Shown one piece after another: positions 1-7,196 of a DNA stretch of 64,000 nt. Source of the DNA: Halanaerobacter jeridensis (GTDB lineage: Bacteria > Bacillota > Halanaerobiia > Halobacteroidales > Halobacteroidaceae); contig NZ_JAFBDQ010000004.1 of the NCBI RefSeq assembly GCF_016908315.1, positions 124,001 through 188,000 on the forward strand, in the 5' to 3' direction. The position numbers were made by a program, and so were the translations under genes. Position 1 is the stretch's first letter. Each line of letters begins with the position of its first letter. Below the pieces are notes generated by a model. The model searched no databases, was not told where the DNA came from, and was given only the letters and a program-made list of their open reading frames with translations.

Positions 1-59
1 GTAATTTATAATAAGATTTCACAAAATATTTTAATCATTATTAATAAACAATTGTCCTC

Positions 60-139
60 TTGCATAATATCATACTAGAATAAGATATTAAGTTTTAAAG
101 GGAGGAGGGCAGAAATCTTCTTAATTGTGTTAAGAAGAT
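60..139 (+). promoter_or_regulatory. possible promoter and hairpin leader of the SPOR gene
   Basis: A TTGCAT box at 60-65 lies 17 nt before AGATAT (83-88), a plausible but imperfect sigma-A promoter. A strong purine-rich ribosome-binding stretch, GGAGGAGGG, sits at 101-109, unusually far from the ATG at 149. Between them is a perfect 10-bp inverted repeat (115-124 and 130-139, loop TTGTG). If folded, it would bring the ribosome site to about 14 nt from the start codon. The promoter is a weak call; the inverted repeat is seen directly. Confidence 0.4.
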
Positions 140-148
140 ACTTATATT

Positions 149-673
149 ATGAATATGAATAAGAAAAATTTAAAGTCAGGAACTTCATTATTGTTTATGT
201 TGGGATTTATGGCTGTAATTGCTAGTGTATTTGGTTATTTTATTAGTAGTTGGTTTTTAGATTATGTAACTGCTCCAGAAGAAGAGATTAATTCTGTAGC
301 TAATAATCGTACAGTAAAAGAAGAAAAAATTGACCCACAACAGAAGGAGGATTCTCAATCCACAGCCAGTTCAATTGCAAGTGATAATTCTGATTTCAAA
401 TCTGATACTCAAGAGCAGAAAAAAGAAGATGAAGCAGCTACAATTAAACCACAAGCTAATTCGGATTTATTTGCTGTGCAAGTAGGAGCATTTAGCAAAA
501 AGGATAATGCAGAGGGATTAGTAAACAAACTACAAAATAAAGGTTTTACGGCCTATATAACAACAAAAAATCCTTATCGGGTTCAAGTAGGTGCTTTTAA
601 AACTAAAGAAGCAGCTGAAGAGTTAGGAAAAGAACTGCAAAAAATTGGTTTTCCAGTTTATATTAATCATTAA
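149..673 (+). CDS. SPOR-domain membrane-anchored protein
   Basis: A 174-residue protein with a short basic N-terminus, one membrane helix at about residues 12-38, and a polar Gln/Glu/Asp/Lys-rich linker to about residue 105. A C-terminal SPOR domain follows (about 106-172), with the paired motifs FAVQVGAF and YRVQVGAF. SPOR domains bind peptidoglycan glycan strands stripped of side peptides, typically at division septa or during sporulation. The topology predicts a cytoplasmic N-terminus and an envelope-exposed SPOR domain. It is a single gene closed by a terminator, so the neighbours say little about its specific job. The family is clear; the exact role is not. Confidence 0.85.
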   Translation: MNMNKKNLKSGTSLLFMLGFMAVIASVFGYFISSWFLDYVTAPEEEINSVANNRTVKEEKIDPQQKEDSQSTASSIASDNSDFKSDTQEQKKEDEAATIKPQANSDLFAVQVGAFSKKDNAEGLVNKLQNKGFTAYITTKNPYRVQVGAFKTKEAAEELGKELQKIGFPVYINH

Positions 674-699
674 TTAGGACTAATATTTTAATTTCATAA

Positions 700-736
700 G
701 AGGATTGGTAATATTGCCAATCCCTCATATTTTTTC
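700..736 (+). terminator. intrinsic terminator after the SPOR gene
   Basis: GGATTGG (702-708) pairs with CCAATCC (717-723), followed by CTCATA and a run of six T at 730-735. It separates the SPOR gene from the DRTGG module. Confidence 0.8.
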
Positions 737-782
737 TAAAAGATAAACTTAAATCTATAATTTTTTCATGAGGAGGTTTGTG

Positions 783-1139
783 ATGAAATTAACTAAGATT
801 CATAACTTATTAGAAACAGAAATTATTTATCAAAGTCAATCAGAATTAAATATTGTATCTGCTTGTGGAGCTGATTTAATGAGTGATGTGCTAGCTTTTT
901 CTAGAGAAAAAACTTTACTATTAACTGGTTTAACTAATCCTCAAGTAGTTAGAACAGCAGAAATGATTGATTTAGAATTAATTATATTTGTTAGAGGAAA
1001 ACAACCACCAAAAGAAACTATTGCTTTAGCAGAGGAACAAGATATAACATTATTAACAACTGAGAAACCTTTATATGAAGCTTGTGGGATTTTATATTCA
1101 GCAGGTTTGAAGCCAGAAAAATTAGATACAATAGAGTGA
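783..1139 (+). CDS. DRTGG-domain protein (first of two)
   Basis: A 118-residue protein of the small stand-alone DRTGG type. It starts MKLTKIHNLL and contains TGLTNPQVVRTAEMID followed by a region on how cells 'see' the ligand that ends near YEACGILYSAGL. DRTGG domains are thought to bind ligands or mediate association; the molecular function is not established. The ATG at 783 is chosen because GAGGAGG (770-776) lies 6 nt upstream; an in-frame ATG at 768 overlaps that site and has none of its own. In anaerobic Firmicutes such proteins commonly accompany hydrogenase-like, ATPase and PHP genes, exactly as here. A second copy lies at 3397. Confidence 0.85.
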   Translation: MKLTKIHNLLETEIIYQSQSELNIVSACGADLMSDVLAFSREKTLLLTGLTNPQVVRTAEMIDLELIIFVRGKQPPKETIALAEEQDITLLTTEKPLYEACGILYSAGLKPEKLDTIE

Positions 1140-1165
1140 AAATAGACAAGCATGGAGGGATTGTT

Positions 1166-1603
1166 ATGGGCAGTAATGCTGATAGTAAAGAAATAATAAA
1201 TGCAGAAGTAGAAGCAGGTGATTTTAGCAGTGGGGGAGAAATTTCAAGTAAATTAAAAGATTTATTGCGTAAATTAGGAACTTCATCTAAGCTAATTAGA
1301 AAAATAGCAATTATAACTTATGAATTAGAAATGAATATAATTATTCATTCTGAGGGAGGTAGTTTAGCAGCAGAAGTTAATCCTGGTCGTATAGATATTA
1401 TTGCTCGTGATGAGGGACCAGGGATTGAAGATGTGGATAAAGCTTTTAAGCCAGGTTATTCTACAGCTAGTGAGTCTGTTAGAGAAATGGGATTTGGAGC
1501 AGGAATGGGTTTATGTAATATTAAAAACTATGCTGATAATTTAGAGGTGGAAAGTGAATTGGGGGTAGGAACAACAATTAGAGCCTCAATTGATCTTAAA
1601 TAA
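1166..1603 (+). CDS. anti-sigma-factor-like ATPase (RsbW/SpoIIAB type)
   Basis: A 145-residue protein made only of a GHKL ATPase fold. It has the N-box in YELEMNIIIHSEGG, the G1 box DEGPGI, and a glycine-rich lid, GFGAGMGLCNIKNY. Proteins this short are RsbW/SpoIIAB-type Ser kinases or anti-sigma factors rather than sensor histidine kinases, because no phosphoacceptor His domain is present. The ATG at 1166 is preferred: GGAGGGA (1154-1160) lies 5 nt upstream. A longer in-frame reading would overlap the preceding gene by about 60 nt. It sits between a DRTGG gene and a hydrogenase-like gene, so it may pass a redox or H2 signal on. The target sigma factor or antagonist is not visible in the window. 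Confidence 0.85.
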   Translation: MGSNADSKEIINAEVEAGDFSSGGEISSKLKDLLRKLGTSSKLIRKIAIITYELEMNIIIHSEGGSLAAEVNPGRIDIIARDEGPGIEDVDKAFKPGYSTASESVREMGFGAGMGLCNIKNYADNLEVESELGVGTTIRASIDLK

Positions 1604-1616
1604 AGTGGTGATTTAA

Positions 1617-2915
1617 ATGACTGATTTACATTCTGTATTGTTAGATGAAGATAAATGTGAAGGCTGTACTAATTGTGTAAAAAATTGTCCGACTGATGCA
1701 ATTAGAGTTCATCAAGGACAAGCAATTATTAAAGATGAGAAGTGTATTGATTGTGGAGAATGTGTGCGTAGTTGTCAACATCATGCTAAACAAATTTCTA
1801 CTGATGGACTAGATAAAATTGGAGATTATAAACATCCTATAGTTTTAGTAGCTCCTAGTTTTTATGGTCAGTTTACGACTGATATTGATCCGGTTAAAAT
1901 AGTAATAGCATTTAAGCAATTAGGGTTTGAAGAAGTTTGGGATGTTGCTTTAGGTGCAGAAGCTTTGACTAGAAAGACAGCTCAATATTTAAAGGATAAT
2001 GAGGGTCCTATTATTTCCTCTTCTTGTCCAACAGTTGTAAGATTAATCAAGCTATTGTATCCAGAATTACTTGATTATTTAGCTCCTTTTAAATCGCCAG
2101 TACAATTAGTTGCTCAACGGGCTAAAGAGAGGGCTATAAAAGAAAAAGGATTTGCAGAAGAAGAGGTAGGTGTCTTTTTTATCACTCCTTGCCCTGCTAA
2201 GATGACAACTGTCAATAATCCATTAGGATTAGAAAAAAGTTATGTGGATGGTGCAATAGCAGTAGATAAAATATATCGTAAATTACTGAAAAAAGTTAAA
2301 AATATGGATGTGTCAATGGATTATGAAGAATATGAAACACCTTATTTAGGTATTAGTTGGGGCAAAAGAGGTGGAGAAGCAGACCTCTTATCTTCTGAAA
2401 ACACTATTTCAGTTACAGGAATTCATAATGTCACTTCAATTTTAGATGAATTAGACCGTGGTGATTTGCCGTCAATTAAATATTTTGAATTAGTATCTTG
2501 TGAACCTGGTTGTGTGGGAGGAGTATTAAATGTAAAAAATCCTTTTGTGGCTCAATTTAATATTGAAAACTTAGTTGAAGATCATGGTAAATTTATAGAG
2601 CAGAGTTTAGATGACTATGATTTTGAACTGGATAAAGAATTCACACCTAATACTGTAGCTCCTCTGGATGATGATTTTGCCTCAGCTATGGCTAAGTTAA
2701 CTGAGTTGGAAGAAGAAATTGATGAATTGCCAGGCTTGGATTGTGCTGCTTGTGGAGCACCTGACTGTCGTACTTTAGCCGAAGATATTATTAATGGTTT
2801 GGCTAATCGAACTGATTGTATATTTATTTTAAGACAACAGTTAGCCGAATTAACTGATGAAATGTCTTCTTTGGCCCATTCTTTACCACCAATTATTCAA
2901 GATGAAGGAGATTGA
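1617..2915 (+). CDS. putative sensory [FeFe]-hydrogenase (HydS-like)
   Basis: A 432-residue iron-sulfur protein. The N-terminus holds two [4Fe-4S] ferredoxin motifs (CEGCTNCVKNCP and CIDCGECVRSC). A hydrogenase H-cluster domain follows, then a C-terminal four-Cys Fe-S domain (CAACGAPDC, later Cys) like that of RnfB. The H-cluster loops are altered. Loop 1 reads SSSCPTV where catalytic enzymes have TSCCPGW, so the ligand Cys is kept but the proton-shuttle Cys is Ser. Loop 2 reads TPCPAK, and loop 4 SCEPGCVGG keeps the two ligand Cys. Such changes are known in group C/D hydrogenases thought to sense H2. The adjacent RsbW-like ATPase supports a signalling role. No PAS domain is fused. Catalytic H2 turnover is probably slow or absent. 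Confidence 0.8.
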   Translation: MTDLHSVLLDEDKCEGCTNCVKNCPTDAIRVHQGQAIIKDEKCIDCGECVRSCQHHAKQISTDGLDKIGDYKHPIVLVAPSFYGQFTTDIDPVKIVIAFKQLGFEEVWDVALGAEALTRKTAQYLKDNEGPIISSSCPTVVRLIKLLYPELLDYLAPFKSPVQLVAQRAKERAIKEKGFAEEEVGVFFITPCPAKMTTVNNPLGLEKSYVDGAIAVDKIYRKLLKKVKNMDVSMDYEEYETPYLGISWGKRGGEADLLSSENTISVTGIHNVTSILDELDRGDLPSIKYFELVSCEPGCVGGVLNVKNPFVAQFNIENLVEDHGKFIEQSLDDYDFELDKEFTPNTVAPLDDDFASAMAKLTELEEEIDELPGLDCAACGAPDCRTLAEDIINGLANRTDCIFILRQQLAELTDEMSSLAHSLPPIIQDEGD

Positions 2916-2979
2916 AGCAGTTGCAAAATAGTAATGTAAAATTATTCAAATCAAGGTAAAACCTTTTTTAATTTATTAC

Positions 2980-3013
2980 CTAAATATAGGGCATTCTATA
3001 TTTAGGAGGTGAT
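2980..3013 (+). promoter_or_regulatory. inverted repeat overlapping a perfect ribosome-binding site
   Basis: CTAAATATAG (2980-2989) and CTATATTTAG (2996-3005) form a perfect 10-bp inverted repeat with a 6-nt loop. Its right arm runs into AGGAGGTGAT (3004-3013), a full match to the anti-Shine-Dalgarno sequence. It could be an RNA hairpin that limits ribosome access or a DNA operator. A small hairpin followed by T residues at 2953-2968 may end the upstream transcript. Confidence 0.45.
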
Positions 3014-3016
3014 ATA

Positions 3017-3142
3017 ATGAAATATTTTAAAAGCTATAAAAAATCAATCCCAAATATTAAAAAGGAAGGTGGTGAAAATCCTGCTTATAGCAAAGATTAT
3101 GCATATTCTAGATACAGGAAAAGGTTGTTGGCAATCGCTTAA
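3017..3142 (+). CDS. small basic ORF with perfect Shine-Dalgarno, unknown
   Basis: A 41-codon ORF with ATG at 3017, 3 nt after the AGGAGGTGAT match ends, which is about 7 nt after its GGAGG core. The peptide starts MKYFKSYKKS and ends in RYRKRLLAIA. It is rich in Lys, Arg, Tyr and Ser, with no membrane segment or known motif. An overlapping +1-type frame (GTG at 3069 to TAG at 3206, 45 aa, starting VVKILLIAKIMHIL) also follows a GGAAGGTGG stretch. The two could be alternatives or the remains of a longer gene. The ribosome site argues for real translation; function is unknown. Confidence 0.4.
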   Translation: MKYFKSYKKSIPNIKKEGGENPAYSKDYAYSRYRKRLLAIA

Positions 3143-3396
3143 TAATTTTAACCTGATAAAAAGAATCAATTTTCAAATAGTTTATATAGGTCAAAGCACC
3201 ACGTAGAGAAAGAACTTTGCCTAGAATGTAAATTTAGGGACAGGTAACACCTGTATCTTTCTAGTACCTTGATATTTTAGATATTAAGGGCAATAGGGAA
3301 GATTATAATCAAGCGATTATACCTAACACGATCTAATCCTGTATGATTGTGGTCTATGTATAGTTTTGCATAGGTTTTTATAAGCAGGTAATAAAG
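3143..3396 (+). other. non-coding stretch before the second DRTGG gene
   Basis: About 250 nt without a convincing gene. It contains the short hairpin ACAGGT-aac-ACCTGT near 3240-3254, a palindromic GATTATAATC near 3302, and a weak hairpin CTATG...CATAG near 3354-3373. I do not recognise a riboswitch class. Together with the small ORF it makes a 480-nt gap inside an otherwise compact module. Confidence 0.4.
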
Positions 3397-3729
3397 ATGA
3401 AGATTAAAAAAGTAGCAAGTGAATTAGAATTAGAAAGAGTAGTAGCAGGAGATGAAGCAGCAGAAGTTACAGGAGTGCATGTAGGAGATTTATTAAGTAA
3501 TGTCATGAGTCGGGCTCAAGCAGGAGATTTATGGATTACTATTCAGGGCCATCAAAATGTAGCAGCTATTGCTCTGCTGACTGAAGTAGCAGGAGTAGTA
3601 GTAGCAGAAGGGTTAGACATAGATGATGATACAATTGTTAAAGCTGAAGAAAAGGGGATTAACCTTTATCAAAGCCAATTATCTAGTTATCAATTAGCAG
3701 GGCAATTATATGATTTAGGGATTAAATAA
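3397..3729 (+). CDS. DRTGG-domain protein (second of two)
   Basis: A 110-residue DRTGG-type protein. Landmarks are the N-terminal MKIKKVASELELE, the central GVHVGDLLSNVMSRAQAGD, and the C-terminal LYDLGIK. It is shorter than, and only distantly similar to, the copy at 783. The weak GCAGGTAAT site precedes the ATG. It is followed 1 nt later by the PHP gene, so the two are probably translationally coupled. Stand-alone DRTGG proteins of this type are repeatedly found beside [FeFe]-hydrogenase and NuoE-like genes in clostridia. A regulatory or assembly role is inferred from that; no activity is known. Confidence 0.8.
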   Translation: MKIKKVASELELERVVAGDEAAEVTGVHVGDLLSNVMSRAQAGDLWITIQGHQNVAAIALLTEVAGVVVAEGLDIDDDTIVKAEEKGINLYQSQLSSYQLAGQLYDLGIK

Positions 3730-3730
3730 A

Positions 3731-4468
3731 GTGCAGACTTTTTTTGCTGATCTTCATATTCATACTGTCTTATCCCCTTGTGGAGATTTATTGATGACAC
3801 CGCAAAATATTATTGAGCAAGCTATTGAAGTTGGTTTAGATATGATTGCAATTACTGATCATAATTCAGCTAAAAATGTAGTAACTGCATTTGAATTAGC
3901 TTCTGATACTGATTTAACTGTGATTCCAGGTATGGAGGTAGAGACTAAAGAAGAAGTTCATTTAGTATGTTTATTTCCGGATGTAGAGCAAGTTTTAAAG
4001 TGGCAAGAAGTGGTTGAAAGTGCTCTTCCGGATATAGAAAATAATGAAGAAGCCTTTGGCCCGCAGTTAATAACAGATTTAAATGATGAATATATAGAAA
4101 AAGAGCCTAAGTTGTTACTACAAGCAACAGGTTTAAGTGTTGAAGAAGTAGTTACTAAAGTAAGAAAATTGAGAGGTATAGTTATTCCAGCACATGTAGA
4201 TAAAAGTAATTATAGTTTGATTTATAATTTGGGGTTTATAAATCCAGAATTGGATATTGTAGGGGTGGAAGTATCTAAAAATACAAGTGAAGAAGAGGCG
4301 AAAGCAGAATTTGAACAATTAAATGATTATATGTTATTGAGTAATTCTGATGCTCATTATTTAAAAGATTTAAAAAAGAGTATGAAATTGTATTTAGAAG
4401 AAGCTAATTTCCAAGAATTAAAATTGGCTATTAATGGTGAAAAAGGGCGAAAAATAGAATTATTATAG
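3731..4468 (+). CDS. PHP-domain metal-dependent phosphoesterase
   Basis: A 245-residue PHP-family protein starting at a GTG codon 1 nt after the DRTGG stop. PHP motifs visible are ADLHIHTVLSPCGDL (motif I His pair), AITDHNSAK (motif II), GMEVET (motif III), PAHVDKS and NSDAHYL near the C-terminus. These His/Asp/Glu residues bind two or three metals in phosphoesterases such as histidinol phosphatase and nucleic-acid 3'-5' or 5'-3' hydrolases. The substrate cannot be read from sequence. Its fixed place after DRTGG and hydrogenase-like genes suggests it works in the same module, perhaps hydrolysing a signal nucleotide or RNA. That role is speculation. Confidence 0.85.
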   Translation: MQTFFADLHIHTVLSPCGDLLMTPQNIIEQAIEVGLDMIAITDHNSAKNVVTAFELASDTDLTVIPGMEVETKEEVHLVCLFPDVEQVLKWQEVVESALPDIENNEEAFGPQLITDLNDEYIEKEPKLLLQATGLSVEEVVTKVRKLRGIVIPAHVDKSNYSLIYNLGFINPELDIVGVEVSKNTSEEEAKAEFEQLNDYMLLSNSDAHYLKDLKKSMKLYLEEANFQELKLAINGEKGRKIELL

Positions 4469-4579
4469 TTAAAATAGTTGATGATATGTTTATTTGTCTT
4501 GCGAAAAACAAGATATAATGATACAATAAAAAATAGTTAGAGAAATGACAATTTAATATTTTAGGGTAGAAAATAAAAG

Positions 4580-4647
4580 AACCCTTACTTAACTTTAGAA
4601 AGCGGCAGAGCTTAATTATGTTTTTTTACAGTTAAGTAGGGGTTTTA
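4580..4647 (+). terminator. large-loop terminator or attenuator upstream of rnf
   Basis: A 15-nt arm AACCCTTACTTAACT (4580-4594) pairs with AGTTAAGTAGGGGTT (4630-4644), with one G-T wobble, and is followed by TTTTA. The loop is 35 nt and includes a T7 run. It most simply ends the PHP-gene transcript. The long loop and the downstream rnf operon leave room for attenuation. Confidence 0.5.
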
Positions 4648-4806
4648 TCTATTGTGGAGGTGATAGAAAGTCATAGGAAATTTTAATAATGAATATAGTA
4701 AGAAAGAAATAGGGGAAAGTCTTGATGTAAAATTTTAGCAAGATAGCATAGGAAACCAGAGTATAAGCTAATATTTCTAAGTAATCTTGAAACTAAAAGT
4801 GAAAAT

Positions 4807-4855
4807 AATAACTAATTGGTATTTGCTTGACTTATTAGTTATTAAATAATAAAAT
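4807..4855 (+). promoter_or_regulatory. rnf promoter with overlapping palindrome
   Basis: TTGACT (4827-4832), a 17-nt spacer and TAAAAT (4850-4855) form a good sigma-A promoter 47 nt before rnfC. A perfect 10-bp inverted repeat, AATAACTAAT (4807-4816) and ATTAGTTATT (4834-4843), puts one arm upstream of the -35 box and the other in the spacer. That is the geometry expected of a repressor operator. It does not match the Rex consensus that I know. Confidence 0.6.
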
Positions 4856-4901
4856 TTAGTAATGTGGAACAATCAATAAAGATATAGAAAGAGGTGAAAA
4901 A

Positions 4902-6209
4902 ATGGAAGCAAAAACTTTCCAACAGGGGATTCATCCCCACTATAATAAAGAGTTAACTAATCAAAAGCCTTTGCACCGGGCTGAAGACCCAGAGGAAGTA
5001 TTGATTCCTATTCAACAGCATATTGGTGCTCCAGCGCAATTGATAGTCGAGGTTGGAGATGAAGTTGCTGTAGGAGAAAAGATAGCTGAAGCAGGTGGCT
5101 TTGTTTCTGCTAATATTCATTCTAGTGTGGCAGGTGAAGTTACTGCTATTGAAGAGAAGAATGAACAAGTAGTTGTTAAAATCAAGAATGATGGCAGTAC
5201 TAAGCAGAAGACTAATTTAGAAGCCCATGATAGTTTAGCAGATGTTACATCGTCTGATATTAGGGATATTATTCAAGAAGCAGGAATTGTGGGATTAGGT
5301 GGTGCTACTTTTCCAAGTCATGTGAAAGTATCTATCCCAGAAGATAAGAATGTTGATACAGTTATTTTGAATGGTGCAGAATGTGAACCTTATTTAACTA
5401 TTGACCACCGGATGATGGTGGAAATGGCTGAAAAGGTTCTATTTGGTTTAGAAGCTATAATGAAAGCTGCTGATGCTCAAAAAGGATACATTGGCATTGA
5501 GGTTAATAAACCAGATGCAATTGAGAAGATGAGAGAAATAACTAGTGACCAGTCAAATATTGAAGTTGTACCATTAAAAGTTAAGTATCCGCAAGGGGGA
5601 GAAAAACAACTAATTGAATCAGTATTAGAGAAGGAAGTACCATCAGGAGGACTGCCGCTAGATATAGGAGTAGTAGTTAATAATATTGGAACTGCTGTTG
5701 CAATTACTGAGGCAATTACTGAAGGTAAGAATTTATTTGAAAGAGCAGTAACAGTTACAGGAGCAGTAAATAATCCGCAGAATTTAATTGCTAAAGTAGG
5801 AACTCCTATTGAAGAACTGATTGAACAATGTGATGGTTTTAAAGGTCAACCTGGAAAAGTGATCATGGGGGGACCCATGACAGGTAAAGCACAAAACCGC
5901 CTTGATAATCCAATTACTAAAGGAACATCAGGTATATTAGTATTAGATGAAGAAGAAACTAAAGATTATTCTGAAGCAGGGCCATGTATTAGATGTGCTA
6001 ATTGTGTTGATGTTTGTCCAATTAATTTAGTGCCAACAAGATTAGTTAATTTAGTTAAAGAAGATATGATAGAAGAGGCAGAAGAAGATGGTCTGATGGA
6101 TTGTATAGAATGTGGGTCATGTTCTTATGTTTGTCCGTCTAATATTGAATTAGTGCAGAGAATTAAATTAGGTAAAGAAAAACTAAGAGCTAAAAAGAGA
6201 GAACAGTAG
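4902..6209 (+). CDS. rnfC: Rnf complex subunit RnfC
   Basis: A 435-residue peripheral subunit of the ferredoxin:NAD+ oxidoreductase that pumps Na+ or H+. The N-terminal region holds the barrel-sandwich domain (about 1-110). The NADH/FMN-binding NuoF-like core carries GLGGATFPSHVK and NGAECEPYLTIDHRMM. The C-terminus carries two [4Fe-4S] motifs, CIRCANCVDVCP and CIECGSCSYVCP. The length is normal for Firmicutes. GAGGTG lies 6 nt before the ATG. It is first in the order rnfCDGEAB, the usual order in clostridia and acetogens, and is probably driven by the promoter at 4827. Confidence 0.97.
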   Translation: MEAKTFQQGIHPHYNKELTNQKPLHRAEDPEEVLIPIQQHIGAPAQLIVEVGDEVAVGEKIAEAGGFVSANIHSSVAGEVTAIEEKNEQVVVKIKNDGSTKQKTNLEAHDSLADVTSSDIRDIIQEAGIVGLGGATFPSHVKVSIPEDKNVDTVILNGAECEPYLTIDHRMMVEMAEKVLFGLEAIMKAADAQKGYIGIEVNKPDAIEKMREITSDQSNIEVVPLKVKYPQGGEKQLIESVLEKEVPSGGLPLDIGVVVNNIGTAVAITEAITEGKNLFERAVTVTGAVNNPQNLIAKVGTPIEELIEQCDGFKGQPGKVIMGGPMTGKAQNRLDNPITKGTSGILVLDEEETKDYSEAGPCIRCANCVDVCPINLVPTRLVNLVKEDMIEEAEEDGLMDCIECGSCSYVCPSNIELVQRIKLGKEKLRAKKREQ

Positions 6210-6230
6210 ATAGGAATAGGAGGTAAGATG

Positions 6231-7196
6231 ATGGAAGAGACATCAAATTTAACTGTTTCCCCAGCACCGCATATTAGAGGTCCAGAATCAATCTCTGAGA
6301 TAATGCGTAGTGTAATTATCGCTTTATTGCCAGCAACATTATTTGGGGTTTATTATTTTGGTTTGCATGCATTATTATTGGTTGCTAGCTGTGTTATATC
6401 AGCTATCTTGACAGAAGCGGTTTGGGAAAAAATTAGAGGAACAAGTGGTTCGACTTTAGATGGAAGTGCAGCTTTAACAGGATTATTAGTTGCATTAGTA
6501 GTTCCTGGAGGTTTACCAATTTGGATGGGTATTTTAGGTAGTATAGTATCTATTTCTCTAGGCAAGCAAATTTTTGGTGGTTTAGGATTTAACTTTTTCA
6601 ATCCAGCTTTAGTTGGAAGAGCATTTTTAATGGCTTCTTTTCCTAAAGCAATGACTACTTGGGATTGGGAAGCTATGGCTTTTGATTGGAAGGTCTTTGA
6701 ATTAACTTCTGGTGCTACACCGTTAGCATCACAAGCAGAATTTAGCTGGACTGGTTCCGGTCTTAATTATGTAGATTTATTTTTAGGTAAGATTGGTGGT
6801 TGTATTGGTGAAACTTCAGTAGCAGCGTTAGTAATTGGATTTTTATATTTGCTGTATAAGGGATATGCTGACTGGAGAATTCCTACTGCTTATTTAGGAA
6901 GTGTAGCTTTGTTAACTACTGTTTTAGGTTCAAGAGGTCCTATTTTCCATCTCTTAGCAGGTGGAGTTGTAATTGGAGCATTGTTTATGGCAACTGATAT
7001 GGTAACTACTCCAGTTACTAAAAATGGACGTTGGATTTTTGGTTTAGGTTGTGGTTTCTTGACTGTTTTAATTAGAATTTATGGTGGTTATCCTGAGGGG
7101 ACATCTTATGCTATTTTACTAATGAATATGTTTGTTCCACTAATTGATCAATATACTTTACCTCAGGTCTATGGTGAGGTGAAAGCCAATGGCTGA
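6231..7196 (+). CDS. rnfD: Rnf complex membrane subunit RnfD
   Basis: A 321-residue integral membrane subunit of Rnf, with about nine hydrophobic helices. The motif SGATPLA contains the Thr to which FMN is covalently bound in this family. The conserved GFNFFNPALVGRAF is also present. Two ATGs occur in tandem (6228, 6231). AGGAGGT (6218-6224) is 6 nt from 6231 and only 3 nt from 6228, so 6231 is chosen. The 3' end overlaps rnfG by 8 nt, showing tight coupling. Confidence 0.97.
   Translation: MEETSNLTVSPAPHIRGPESISEIMRSVIIALLPATLFGVYYFGLHALLLVASCVISAILTEAVWEKIRGTSGSTLDGSAALTGLLVALVVPGGLPIWMGILGSIVSISLGKQIFGGLGFNFFNPALVGRAFLMASFPKAMTTWDWEAMAFDWKVFELTSGATPLASQAEFSWTGSGLNYVDLFLGKIGGCIGETSVAALVIGFLYLLYKGYADWRIPTAYLGSVALLTTVLGSRGPIFHLLAGGVVIGALFMATDMVTTPVTKNGRWIFGLGCGFLTVLIRIYGGYPEGTSYAILLMNMFVPLIDQYTLPQVYGEVKANG

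Larger units (their letters stand above)
4469..4901 (+). other. 433-nt non-coding region between the sensory module and rnf
   Basis: It holds a TATAAT-like box (4514-4519) without a good -35, a long terminator-like hairpin (4580-4647), a GGAGGTGAT site at 4656-4664 with no usable start codon behind it, and the rnf promoter with its palindrome (4807-4855). No ORF of convincing length is seen. Confidence 0.6.

Noticed and set aside
3259-3290. Loose similarity between the gaps at 3.2 kb and 4.77 kb
   Set aside because: About 15 scattered matches around TTTCTA and TTGA; too weak to call a repeat.
4656-4736. Possible 20-codon ORF from an ATA behind GGAGGTGAT
   Set aside because: Spacing is about 12 nt and ATA is a very rare start; no sign of a real peptide.
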